Shown piece after piece: positions 1 to 15,000 of a stretch of 64,000 nt of DNA; position 1 is the stretch's first letter, and every line of letters begins with the position of its first letter. A program made the position numbers and the translations under genes. The stretch is taken from positions 144,765-208,764 of the forward strand of contig CANNZV010000859.1 of assembly GCA_947561585.1 (NCBI GenBank), in the 5' to 3' direction. Origin of the DNA: Caprella mutica (taxonomy: Eukaryota > Arthropoda > Malacostraca > Amphipoda > Caprellidae). The notes under the pieces were generated by a model, which was given only the letters and a program-made list of their open reading frames with translations, was not told the origin of the DNA and made no database searches.

Positions 1-3000
1 TCCTGTAAAGGAATAGATATACATTTTTAATTGGAACTCAATATTATGATGTAATATTATTATTATTGTAAACACATTCCTGTAAAGGAATAGATATACA
101 TTTTTAATTGGAACTCAATATTATGATGTAATATTGTTATTATTGTAAACACATTCCTGTAAAGGAATAGATATACATTTTTAATTGGAACTCAATATTA
201 TGATGTAATATTGTTATTATTGTAAACACATTCCTGTAAAGGAATAGATATACATTTTTAATTGGAACTCAATATTATGATGTAATATTGTTATTATTGT
301 AAACACATTCCTGTAAAGGAATAGATATACATTTTTAATTGGAACTCAATATTATGATGTAATATTGTTATTATTGTAAACACATTCCTGTAAAGGAATA
401 GATATACATTTTTAATTGGAACTCAATATTATGATGTAATATTGTTATTATTGTAAACACATTCCTGTAAAGGAATAGATATACATTTTTAATTGGAACT
501 CAATATTATGATGTAATATTGTTATTATTGTAAACACATTCGTGTAAAGGAATAGATATACATTTTTAATTGGAACTCAACATTATGATGTAATATTGTT
601 ATTATTGTAAACACATTCCTGTAAAGGAATAGATATACATTTTAATTGGAACTCAATATTATGATGTAATATTGTTATTATTGTAAACACATTCCTGTAA
701 AGGAATAGATATACATTTTAATTGGAACTCAATATTATGATGTAATATTGTTATTATTGTAAACACATTCCTGTAAAGGAATATGTATACATTTTAATTG
801 GAACTCAATATTATGATGTAATATTGTTATTATTGTAAACACATTCCTGTAAAGGAATAGATATACATTTTAATTGGAACTCAATATTATGATGTAATAT
901 TGTTATTATTGTAAACACATTCCTGTAAAGGAATAGATATACATTTTAATTGGAACTCAATATTATGATGTAATATTGTTATTATTGTAAACACATTCCT
1001 GTAAAGGAATAGATATACATTTTAATTGGAACTCAATATTATGATGTAATATTGTTATTATTGTAAACACATTCCTGTAAAGGAATAGATATACATTTTA
1101 ATTGGAACTCAATATTATGATGTAATATTGTTATTATTGTAAACACATTCCTGTAAAGGAATAGATATACATTTTAATTGGAACTCAATATTATGATGTA
1201 ATATTGTTATTATTGTAAACACATTCCTGTAAAGGAATAGATATACACTTTAATTAAACTCAATATTATGATGTAATATTGTTATTATTGTAAACACATT
1301 CCTGTAAAGGAATAGATATACACTTTAATTAAACTCAATATTATGATGTAATATTGTTATTATTGTAAACACATTCCTGTAAAGGAATAGATATACACTT
1401 TAATTAAACTCAATATTATGATGTAATATTGTTATTATTGTAAACACATTCCTGTAAAGGAATAGATATACACTTTAATTAAACTCAATATTATGATGTA
1501 ATATTGTTATTATTGTAAACGCATTCCTGTAAAGGAATAGATATACACTTTAATTAAACTCAATATTATGATGTAATATTGTTATTATTGTAAACACATT
1601 CCTGTAAAGGAATAGATATACATTTTTAATTGGAACTCAATATTATGATGTAATATTGTTATTATTGTAAACACATTCCTGTAAAGGAATAGATATACAT
1701 TTTTAATTGGAACTCAATATTATGATGTAATATTGTTATTATTGTAAACACATTCCTGTAAAGGAATAGATATACATTTTTAATTGGAACTCAATATTAT
1801 GATGTAATATTGTTATTATTGTAAACACATTTCTGTAAAGGAATAGATATACATTTTTAATTGGAACTCAATATTATGATGTAATATTGTTATTATTGTA
1901 AACACATTCCTGTAAAGGAATAGATATACATTTTTAATTGGAACTCAATATTATGATGTAATATTGTTATTATTGTAAACACATTCCTGTAAAGGAATAG
2001 ATATACATTTTTAATTGGAACTCAATATTATGATGTAATATTGTTATTATTGTAAACACATTCCTGTAAAGGAATAGATATACATTTTTAATTGGAACTC
2101 AATATTATGATGTAATATTGTTATTATTGTAAACACATTCTTGTAAAGGAATAGATATACATTTTTAATTGGAACTCAATATTATGATGTAATATTGTTA
2201 TTATTGTAAACACATTCCTGTAAAGGAATAGATATACATTTTTAATTGGAACTCAATATTATGATGTAATATTGTTATTATTGTAAACACATTCCTGTAA
2301 AGGAATAGATATACATTTTTAATTGGAACTCAATATTATGATGTAATATTGTTATTATTGTAAACACATTCCTGTAAAGGAATATGTATACATTTTAATT
2401 GGAACTCAATATTATGATGTAATATTGTTATTATTGAAAACACATTCCTGTAAAGGAATAGATATACATTTTAATTGGAACTCAATATTATGATGTAATA
2501 TTGTTATTATTGTAAACACATTCCTGTAAAGGAATAGATATATATTTTAATTGGAACTCAATATTATGATGTAATATTGTTATTATTGTAAACACATTCC
2601 TGTAAAGGAATAGATATACATTTTAATTGGAACTCAATATTATGATGTAATATTGTTATTATTGTAAACACATTCCTGTAAAGGAATAGATATACATTTT
2701 TAATTGGAACTCAATATTATGATGTAATATTGTTATTATTGTAAACACATTCCTGTAAAGGAATAGATATACATTTTTAATTGGAACTCAATATTATGAT
2801 GTAATATTGTTATTATTGTAAACACATTCCTGTAAAGGAATAGATATACATTTTAATTGGAACTCAATATTATGATGTAATATTGTTATTATTGTAAACA
2901 CATTCCTGTAAAGGAATAGATATACATTTTAATTGGAACTCAATATTATGATGTAATATTGTTATTATTGTAAACACATTCCTGTAAAGGAATAGATATA

Positions 3001-6000
3001 CATTTTAATTGGAACTCAATATTATGATGTAATATTGTTATTATTGTAAACACATTCCTGTAAAGGAATAGATATACATTTTAATTGGAACTCAATATTA
3101 TGATGTAATATTGTTATTATTGTAAACACATTCCTGTAAAGGAATAGATATACACTTTAATTAAACTCAATATTATGATGTAATATTGTTATTATTGTAA
3201 ACACATTCCTGTAAAGGAATAGATATACACTTTAATTAAACTCAATATTATGATATAATATTGTTATTATTGTAAACACATTCCTGTAAAGGAATAGATA
3301 TACACTTTAATTAAACTCAATATTATGATGTAATATTGTTATTATTGTGAACACATTCCTGTAAAGAAATAGATATACACTTTAATTAAACTCAATATTA
3401 TGATGTAATATTGTTATTATTGTAAACGCATTCCTGTAAAGGAATAGATATACACTTTAATTAAACTCAATATTATGATGTAATATTGTTATTATTGTAA
3501 ACACATTCCTGTAAAGGAATAGATATACATTTTTAATTGGAACTCAATATTATGATGTAATATTGTTATTATTGTAAACATATTCCTGTAAAGGAATAGA
3601 TATACATTTTTAATTGGAACTCAATATTATGATGTAATATTGTTATTATTGTAAACACATTCCTGTAAAGGAATAGATATACATTTTTAATTGGAACTCA
3701 ATATTATGATGTAATATTGTTATTATTGTAAACACATTCCTGTAAAGGAATAGATATACATTTTTAATTGGAACTCAATATTATGATGTAATATTGTTAT
3801 TATTGTAAACACATTCCTGTAAAGGAATAGATATACATTTTTAATTGGAACTCAATATTATGATGTAATATTGTTATTATTGTAAACACATTCCTGTAAA
3901 GGAATAGATATACATTTTTAATTGGAACTCAATATTATGATGTAATATTGTTATTATTGTAAACACATTCCTGTAAAGGAATAGATATACATTTTTAATT
4001 GGAACTCAATATTATGATGTAATATTGTTATTATTGTAAACACATTCCTGTAAAGGAATAGATATACATTTTTAATTGGAACTCAATATTATGATGTAAT
4101 ATTGTTATTATTGTAAACACATTCCTGTAAAGGAATAGATATACATTTTTAATTGGAACTCAATATTATGATGTAATATTGTTATTATTGTAAACACATT
4201 CCTGTAAAGGAATAGATATACATTTTTAATTGGAACTCAATATTATGATGTAATATTGTTATTATTGTAAACACATTCCTGTAAAGGAATATGTATACAT
4301 TTTAATTGGAACTCAATATTATGATGTAATATTGTTATTATTGTAAACACATTCCTGTAAAGGAATAGATATACATTTTAATTGGAACTCAATATTATGA
4401 TGTAATATTGTTATTATTGTAAACACATTCCTGTAAAGGAATAGATATACATTTTAATTGGAACTCAATATTATGATGTAATATTGTTATTATTGTAAAC
4501 ACATTCCTGTAAAGGAATAGATATACATTTTAATTGGACCTCAATATTATGATGTAATATTGTTATTATTGTAAACACATTCCTGTAAAGGAATAGATAT
4601 ACATTTTTAATTGGAACTCAATATTATGATGTAATATTGTTATTATTGTAAACACATTCCTGTAAAGGAATAGATATACATTTTTAATTGGAACTCAATA
4701 TTATGATGTAATATTGTTATTATTGTAAACACATTCCTGTAAAGGAATAGATATACATTTTTAATTGGAACTCAATATTATGATGTAATATTGTTAATAT
4801 TGTAAACACATTCCTGTAAAGGAATAAATATACATTTTTAATTGGAACTCAATATTATGATGTAATATTGTTATTATTGTAAACACATTCCTGTAAAGGA
4901 ATAGATATACATTTTAATTGGAACTCAATATTATGATGTAATATTGTTATTATTGTAAACACATTCCTGTAAAGGAATAGATATACATTTTAATTGGAAC
5001 TTAATATTACGATGTAATATTGTTATTATTGTAAACACATTCCTGTAAAGGAATAGATATACATTTTAATTGGAACTCAATATTATGATGTAATATTGTT
5101 ATTATTGTAAACACATTCCTGTAAAGGAATAGATATACATTTTTAATTGGAACTCAATATTATGATGTAATATTGTTAATATTGTAAACACATTCCTGTA
5201 AAGGAATAGATATACATTTTAATTGGAACTCAATATTATGATGTAATATTGTTATTATTGTAAACACATTCCTGTAAAGGAATAGATATACATTTTAATT
5301 GGAACTCAATATTATGATGTAATATTGTTATTATTGTAAACACATTCCTGTAAAGGAATAGATATACATTTTTAATTGGAACTCAATATTATGATGTAAT
5401 ATTGTTATTATTGTAAACACATTCCTGTAAAGGAATAGATATACATTTTAATTGGAACTCAATATTATGATGTAATATTGTTATTATTGTAAACACATTC
5501 CTGTAAAGGAATAGATATACATTTTAATTGGAACTCAATATTATGATGTAATATTGTTATTATTGTAAACACATTCCTGTAAAGGAATAGATATACATTT
5601 TTAATTGGAACTCAATATTATGATGTAATATTGTTATTATTGTAAACACATTCCTGTAAAGGAATAGATATACATTTTAATTGGAACTCAATATTATGAT
5701 GTAATATTGTTATTATTGTAAACACATTCCTGTAAAGGAATAGATATACATTTTTAATTGGAACTCAATATTATGATGTAATATTGTTATTATTGTAAAC
5801 ACATTCCTGTAAAGGAATAGATATACATTTTTAATTGGAACTCAATATTATGGTGTAATATTGTTATTATTGTAAACACATTCCTGTAAAGGAATAGATA
5901 TACATTTTAATTGGAACTCAATATTATGATGTAATATTGTTATTATTGTAAACACATTCCTGTAAAGGAATAGATATACAATTTAATTGGAACTCAATAT

Positions 6001-9000
6001 TATGATGTAATATTGTTATTATTGTAAACACATTCCTGTAAAGGAATAGATATACATTTTAATTGGAACTCAATATTATGATGTAATATTGTTATTATTG
6101 TGAACACATTCCTGTAAAGGAATAGATATACATTTTAATTGGAACTCAATATTATGATGTAATATTGTTATTATTATAAACACATTCCTGTAAAGGAATA
6201 GATATACATTTTTAATTGGAACTCAATATTATGATGTAATATTGTTATTATTGTAAACACATTCCTGTAAAGGAATAGATATACATTTTAATTGGAACTC
6301 AATATTATGATGTAATATTGTTATTATTGTAAACACATTCCTGTAAAGGAATAGATATACATTTTAATTGGAACTCAATATTATGATATAATATTGTTAT
6401 TATTGTAAACACATTCCTGTAAAGGAATAGATATACATTTTAATTGGAACTCAATATTATGATGTAATATTGTTATTATTGTAAACACATTCCTGTAAAG
6501 GAATAGATATACATTTTTAATTGGAACTCAATATTATGATGAAATATTGTTATTATTGTAAACACATTCCTGTAAAGGAATAGATATACATTTTAATTGG
6601 AACTCAATATTATGATGTAATATTGTTATTATTGTAAACACATTCCTGTAAAGGAATAGATATACATTTTTAATTGGAACTCAATATTATGATGTAATAA
6701 TGTTATTATTGTAAACACATTCCTGTAAAGGAATAGATATACATTTTTAATTGGAACTCAATATTATGATGTAATATTGTTATTATTGTAAACACATTCC
6801 TGTAAAGGAATAGATATACATTTCTAATTGGAACTCAATATTATGATGTAAAATTGTTATTATTGTAAACACATTCCTGTACAGGAATAGATATATATTT
6901 TTAATTGGAACTCAATATTATGATGTAATATTGTTGTTATTGTAAACACATTCCTGTAAAGGAATAGATATACATTTTAATTGGAACTCAATATTATGAT
7001 GTAATATTGTTATTATTGTAAACACATTCCTGTAAAGGAATAGATATACACTTTAATTAAACTCAATATTATGATGTAATATTGTTATTATTGTAAACAC
7101 ATTCCTGTAAAGGAATAGATATACACTTTAATTAAACTCAATATTATGATGTAATATTGTTATTATTGTAAACACATTCCTGTAAAGGAATAGATATACA
7201 CTTTAATTAAACTCAATATTATGATGTAATATTGTTATTATTGTAAAAACATTCCTGTAAAGGAATAGATATACACTTTAATTAAACTCAATATTATGAT
7301 GTAATATTGTTATTATTGTAAACACATTCCTGTAAAGGAATAGATATACACTTTAATTAAACTCAATATTATGATGTAATATTGTTATTATTGTAAACAC
7401 ATTCCTGTAAAGGAATAGATATACACTTTAATTAAACTCAATATTATGATGTAATATTGTTATTATTGTAAACACATTCCTGTAAAGGAATAGATATACA
7501 CTTTAATTAAACTCAATATTATGATGTAATATTGTTATTATTGTAAACACATTCCTGTAAAGGAATAGATATACACTTTAATTAAACTCAATATTATGAT
7601 GTAATATTGTTATTATTGTAAAAACATTCCTGTAAAGGAATAGATATACACTTTAATTAAACTCAATATTATGATGTAATATTGTTATTATTGTAAACAC
7701 ATTCCTGTAAAGGAATAGATATACACTTTAATTAAACTCAATATTATGATGTAATATTGTTATTATTGTAAACACATTCCTGTAAAGGAATCGATATACA
7801 TTTTTAATTGGAACTCAATATTATGATGTAATATTGTTATTATTGTAAACACATTCCTGTAAAGGAATAGATATACATTTTTAATTGGAACTCAATATTA
7901 TGATGTAATATTGTTATTATTGTAAACACATTCCTGTAAAGGAATAGATATACATTTTTAATTGGAACTCAATATTATGATGTAATATTGTTATTATTGT
8001 AAACACATTCCTGTAAAGGAATAGATATACATTTTTAATTGGAACTCTATATTATGATGTAATATTGTTATTATTGTAAACACATTCCTGTAAAGGAATA
8101 GATATACATTTTTAATTGGAACTCAATATTATGATGTAATATTGTTATTATTGTAAACACATTCCTGTAAAGGAATAGATATACATTTTAATTGGAACTC
8201 AATATTATGATGTAATATTGTTATTATTGTAAACACATTCCTGTAAAGGAATAGATATACATTTTAATTGGAACTCAATATTATGATGTAATATTGTTTT
8301 TATTGTAAACACATTCCTGTAAAGGAATAGATATACATTTTAATTGGAACTCAATATTATGATGTAATATTGTTATTATTGTAAACACATTCCTGTAAAG
8401 GAATAGATATACATTTTTAATTGGAACTCAATATTATGATGTAATATTGTTATTATTGTAAACACATTCCTGTAAAGGAATAGATATACATTTTAATTGG
8501 AACTCAATATTATGATGTAATATTGTTATTATTGTAAACACATTCCTGTAAAGGAATAGATATACATTTTTAATTGGAACTCAATATTATGATGTAATAT
8601 TGTTATTATTGTAAACACATTCCTGTAAAGGAATAGATATACATTTTTAATCGGAACTCAATATTATGATGTAATATTGTTATTATTGTAAACACATTCC
8701 TGTAAAGGAATAGATATACATTTTTAATTGGAACTCAATATTATGATGTAATATTGTTATTATTGTAAACACATTCCTGTAAAGGAATAGATATACATTT
8801 TTAATTGGAACTCAATATTATGATGTAATATTGTTATTATTGTAAACACATTCCTGTAAAGGAATAGATATACATTTTAATTGGAACTCAATATTATGAT
8901 GTAATATTGTTATTATTGTAAACACATTCCTGTAAAGGAATAGATATACATTTTAATTGGAACTCAATATTACGATGTAATATTGTTATTATTGTAAACA

Positions 9001-12000
9001 CATTCCTGTAAAGGAATAGATATACATTTTAATTGGAACTCAATATTATGATGTAATATTGTTATTATTGTAAACACATTCCTGTAAAGGAATAGATATA
9101 CATTTTTAATTGGAACTCAATATTATGATGTAATATTGTTATTATTGTAAACACATTCCTGTAAAGGAATAGATATACATTTTAATTGGAACTCAATATT
9201 ATGATGTAATATTGTTATTATTGTAAACACATTCCTGTAAAGGAATAGATATACATTTTAATTGGAACTCAATATTATGATGTAATATTGTTATTATTGT
9301 AAACACATTCCTGTAAAGGAATAGATATACATTTTAATTGGAACTCAATATTATGATGTAATATTGTTATTATTGTAAACACATTCCTGTAAAGGAATAG
9401 ATATACACTTTAATTAAACTCAATATTATGATGTAATATTGTTATTATTGTAAACACATTCTTGTAAAGGAATAGATATACATTTTTAATTGGAACTCAA
9501 TATTATGATGTAATATTGTTATTATTGTAAACACATTCATGTAAAGGAATAGATATACATTTTTAATTGGAACTCAATATTATGATGTAATATTGTTATT
9601 ATTGTAAACACATTCCTGTAAAGGAATAGATATACATTTTAATTGGAACTCAATATTATGATGTAATATTGTTATTATTGTAAACACATTCCTGTAAAGG
9701 AATAGATATACATTTTAATTGGAACTCAATATTATGATGTAATATTGTTATTATTGTAAACACATTCCTGTAAAGGAATAGATATACATTTTAATTGGAA
9801 CTCAATATTATGATGTAATATTGTTATTATTGTAAACACATTCCTGTAAAGGAATAGATATACACTTTAATTAAACTCAATATTATGATGTAATATTGTT
9901 ATTATTGTAAACACATTCCTGTAAAGGAATAGATATACACTTTAATTAAACTCAATATTATGATGTAATATTGTTATTATTGTAAACACATTCCTGTAAA
10001 GGAATAGATATACACTTTAATTAAACTCAATATTATGATGTAATATTGTTATTATTGTAAACACATTCCTGTAAAGGAATAGATATACACTTTAATTAAA
10101 CTCAATATTATGATGTAATATTGTTATTATTGTAAACGCATTCCTGTAAAGGAATAGATATACACTTTAATTAAACTCAATATTATGATGTAATATTGTT
10201 ATTATTGTAAACACATTCCTGTAAAGGAATAGATATACATTTTTAATTGGAACTCAATATTATGATGTAATATTGTTATTATTGTAAACACATTCCTGTA
10301 AAGGAATAGATATACATTTTTAATTGGAACTCAATATTATGATGTAATATTGTTATTATTGTAAACACATTCCTGTAAAGGAATAGATATACATTTTTAA
10401 TTGGAACTCAATATTATGATGTAATATTGTTATTATTGTAAATACATTCCTGTAAAGGAATAGATATACATTTTTATTTGGAACTCAATATTATGATGTA
10501 ATATTGTTATTATTGTAAACACATTCCTGTAAAGGAATAAATATACATTTTTAATTGGAACTCAATATTATGATGTAATATTGTTATTATTATAAACACA
10601 TTCCTGTAAAGGAATAGATATACATTTTTAATTGGAACTCAATATTATGATGTAATATTGTTATTATTGTAAACACATTCCTGTAAAGGAATAGGTATAC
10701 ATTTTAATTGGAACTCAATATTATGATGTAATATTGTTATTATTGTAAACACATTCCTGTAAAGGAATAGATATACATTTTAATTGGAACTCAATATTAT
10801 GATGTAATATTGTTATTATTGTAAACACATTCCTGTAAAGGAATAGATATACATTTTAATTGGAACTCAATATTATGATGTAATATTGTTATTATTGTAA
10901 ACACATTCCTGTAAAGGAATAGATATACATTTTAATTGGAACTCAATATTATGATGTAATATTGTTATTATTGTAAACACATTCCTGTAAAGGAATAGAT
11001 ATACATTTTAATTGGAACTCAATATTATGATGTAATATTGTTATTATTGTAAACACATTCCTGTAAAGGAATAGATATACACTTTAATTAAACTCAATAT
11101 TATGATGTAATATTGTTATTATTGTAAACACATTCCTGTAAAGGAATAGATATACACTTTAATTAAACTCAATATTATGATGTAATATTGTTATTATTGT
11201 AAACACATTCCTGTAAAGGAATAGATATACACTTTAATTAAACTCAATATTATGATGTAATATTGTTATTATTGTAAAAACATTCCTGTAAAGGAATAGA
11301 TATACACTTTAATTAAACTCAATATTATGATGTAATATTGTTATTATTGTAAACACATTCCTGTAAAGGAATAGATATACACTTTAATTAAACTCAATAT
11401 TATGATGTAATATTGTTATTATTGTAAACACATTCCTGTAAAGGAATCGATATACATTTTTAATTGGAACTCAATATTATGATGTAATATTGTTATTATT
11501 GTAAACACATTCCTGTAAAGGAATAGATATACATTTTTAATTGGAACTCAATATTATGATGTAATATTGTTATTATTGTAAACACATTCCTGTAAAGGAA
11601 TAGATATACATTTTTAATTGGAACTCAATATTATGATGTAATATTGTTATTATTGTAAACACATTCCTGTAAAGGAATAGATATACATTTTTAATTGGAA
11701 CTCAATATTATGATATAATATTGTTATTATTGTAAACACATTCCTGTAAAGGAATAGATATACATTTTTAATTGGAACTCAATATTATGATGTAATATTG
11801 TTATTATTGTAAACACATTCCTGTAAAGGAATAGATATACATTTTTAATTGGAACTCAATATTATGATGTAATATTGTTATTATTGTAAACACATTCCTG
11901 TAAAGGAATAGATATACATTTTTAATTGGAACTCAATATTATGATGTTATATTGTTATTATTGTAAACACATTCCTGTAAAGGAATAGATATACATTTTA

Positions 12001-15000
12001 ATTGGAACTCAATATTATGATGTAATATTGTTATTATTGTAAACACATTCCTGTAAAGGAAAAGATATACATTTTAATTGGAACTCAATATTATGATGTA
12101 ATATTGTTATTATTGTAAACACATTCCTGTAAAGGAATAGATATACATTTTAATTGGAACTCAATATTATGATGTAATATTGTTATTATTGTAAACACAT
12201 TCCTGTAAAGGAATAGATATACATTTTTAATTGGAACTCAATATTATGATGTAATATTGTTATTATTGTAAACACATTCCTGTAAAGGAATAGATATACA
12301 CTTTAATTAAACTCAATATTATGATGTAATATTGATATTATTGTAAACACATTCCTGTAAAGGAATAGATATACACTTTAATTAAACTCAATATTATGAT
12401 GTAATATTGTTATTATTGTAAAAACATTCCTGTAAAGGAATAGATATACACTTTAATTAAACTCAATATTATGATGTAATATTGTTATTATTGTAAACAC
12501 ATTCCTGTAAAGGAATAGATATACACTTTAATTAAACTCAATATTATGATGTAATATTGTTATTATTGTAAACACATTCCTGTAAAGGAATCGATATACA
12601 TTTTTAATTGGAACTCAATATTATGATGTAATATTGTTATTATTGTAAACACATTCCTGTAAAGGAATAGATATACATTTTTAATTGGAACTCAATATTA
12701 TGATGTAATATTGTTATTATTGTAAACACATTCCTGTAAAGGAATAGATATACATTTTTAATTGGAACTCAATATTATGATGTAATATTGTTATTATTGT
12801 AAACACATTCCTGTAAAGGAATAGATATACCTTTTTAATTGGAACTCAATATTATGATATAATATTGTTATTATTGTAAACACATTCCTGTAAAGGAATA
12901 GATATACATTTTTAATTGGAACTCAATATTATGATGTAATATTGTTATTATTGTAAACACATTCCTGTAAAGGAATAGATATACATTTTTAATTGGAACT
13001 CTATATTATGATGTAATATTGTTATTATTGTAAACACATTCCTGTAAAGGAATAGATATACATTTTTAATTGGAACTCAATATTATGATGTAATATTGTT
13101 ATTATTGTAAACACATTCCTGTAAAGGAATAGATATACATTTTAATTGGAACTCAATATTATGATGTAATATTGTTATTATTGTAAACACATTCCTGTAA
13201 AGGAATAGATATACATTTTAATTGGAACTCAATATTATGATGTAATATTGTTATTATTGTAAACACATTCCTGTAAAGGAATAGATATACACTTTAATTA
13301 AACTCAATATTATGATGTAATATTGTTATTATTGTAAACACATTCCTGTAAAGGAATAGATATACATTTTTAATTGGAACTCAATATTATGATGTAATAT
13401 TGTTATTATTGTAAACACATTCATGTAAAGGAATAGATATACATTTTTAATTGGAACTCAATATTATGATGTAATATTGTTATTATTGTAAACACATTCC
13501 TGTAAAGGAATAGATATACATTTTAATTGGAACTCAATATTATGATGTAATATTGTTATTATTGTAAACACATTCCTGTAAAGGAATAGATATACATTTT
13601 AATTGGAACTCAATATTATGATGTAATATTGTTATTATTGTAAACACATTCCTGTAAAGGAATAGATATACATTTTAATTGGAACTCAATATTATGATGT
13701 AATATTGTTATTATTGTAAACACATTCCTGTAAAGGAATAGATATACACTTTAATTAAACTCAATATTATGATGTAATATTGTTATTATTGTAAACACAT
13801 TCCTGTAAAGGAATAGATATACACTTTAATTAAACTCAATATTATGATGTAATATTGTTATTATTGTAAACACATTCCTGTAAAGGAATAGATATACACT
13901 TTAATTAAACTCAATATTATGATGTAATATTGTTATTATTGTAAACACATTCCTGTAAAGGAATAGATATACACTTTAATTAAACTCAATATTATGATGT
14001 AATATTGTTATTATTGTAAACGCATTCCTGTAAAGGAATAGATATACACTTTAATTAAACTCAATATTATGATGTAATATTGTTATTATTGTAAACACAT
14101 TCCTGTAAAGGAATAGATATACATTTTTAATTGGAACTCAATATTATGATGTAATATTGTTATTATTGTAAACACATTCCTGTAAAGGAATAGATATACA
14201 TTTTTAATTGGAACTCAATATTATGATGTAATATTGTTATTATTGTAAACACATTCCTGTAAAGGAATAGATATACATTTTTAATTGGAACTCAATATTA
14301 TGATGTAATATTGTTATTATTGTAAATACATTCCTGTAAAGGAATAGATATACATTTTTAATTGGAACTCAATATTATGATGTAATATTGTTATTATTGT
14401 AAACACATTCCTGTAAAGGAATAAATATACATTTTTAATTGGAACTCAATATTATGATGTAATATTGTTATTATTGTAAACACATTCCTGTAAAGGAATA
14501 GATATACATTTTTAATTGGAACTCAATATTATGATGTAATATTGTTATTATTGTAAACACATTCCTGTAAAGGAATAGGTATACATTTTAATTGGAACTC
14601 AATATTATGATGTAATATTGTTATTATTGTAAACACATTCCTGTAAAGGAATAGATATACATTTTAATTGGAACTCAATATTATGATGTAATATTGTTAT
14701 TATTGTAAACACATTCCTGTAAAGGAATAGATATACATTTTAATTGGAACTCAATATTATGATGTAATATTGTTATTATTGTAAACACATTCCTGTAAAG
14801 GAATAGATATACATTTTAATTGGAACTCAATATTATGATGTAATATTGTTATTATTGTAAACACATTCCTGTAAAGGAATAGATATACATTTTAATTGGA
14901 ACTCAATATTATGATGTAATATTGTTATTATTGTAAACACATTCCTGTAAAGGAATAGATATACACTTTAATTAAACTCAATATTATGATGTAATATTGT

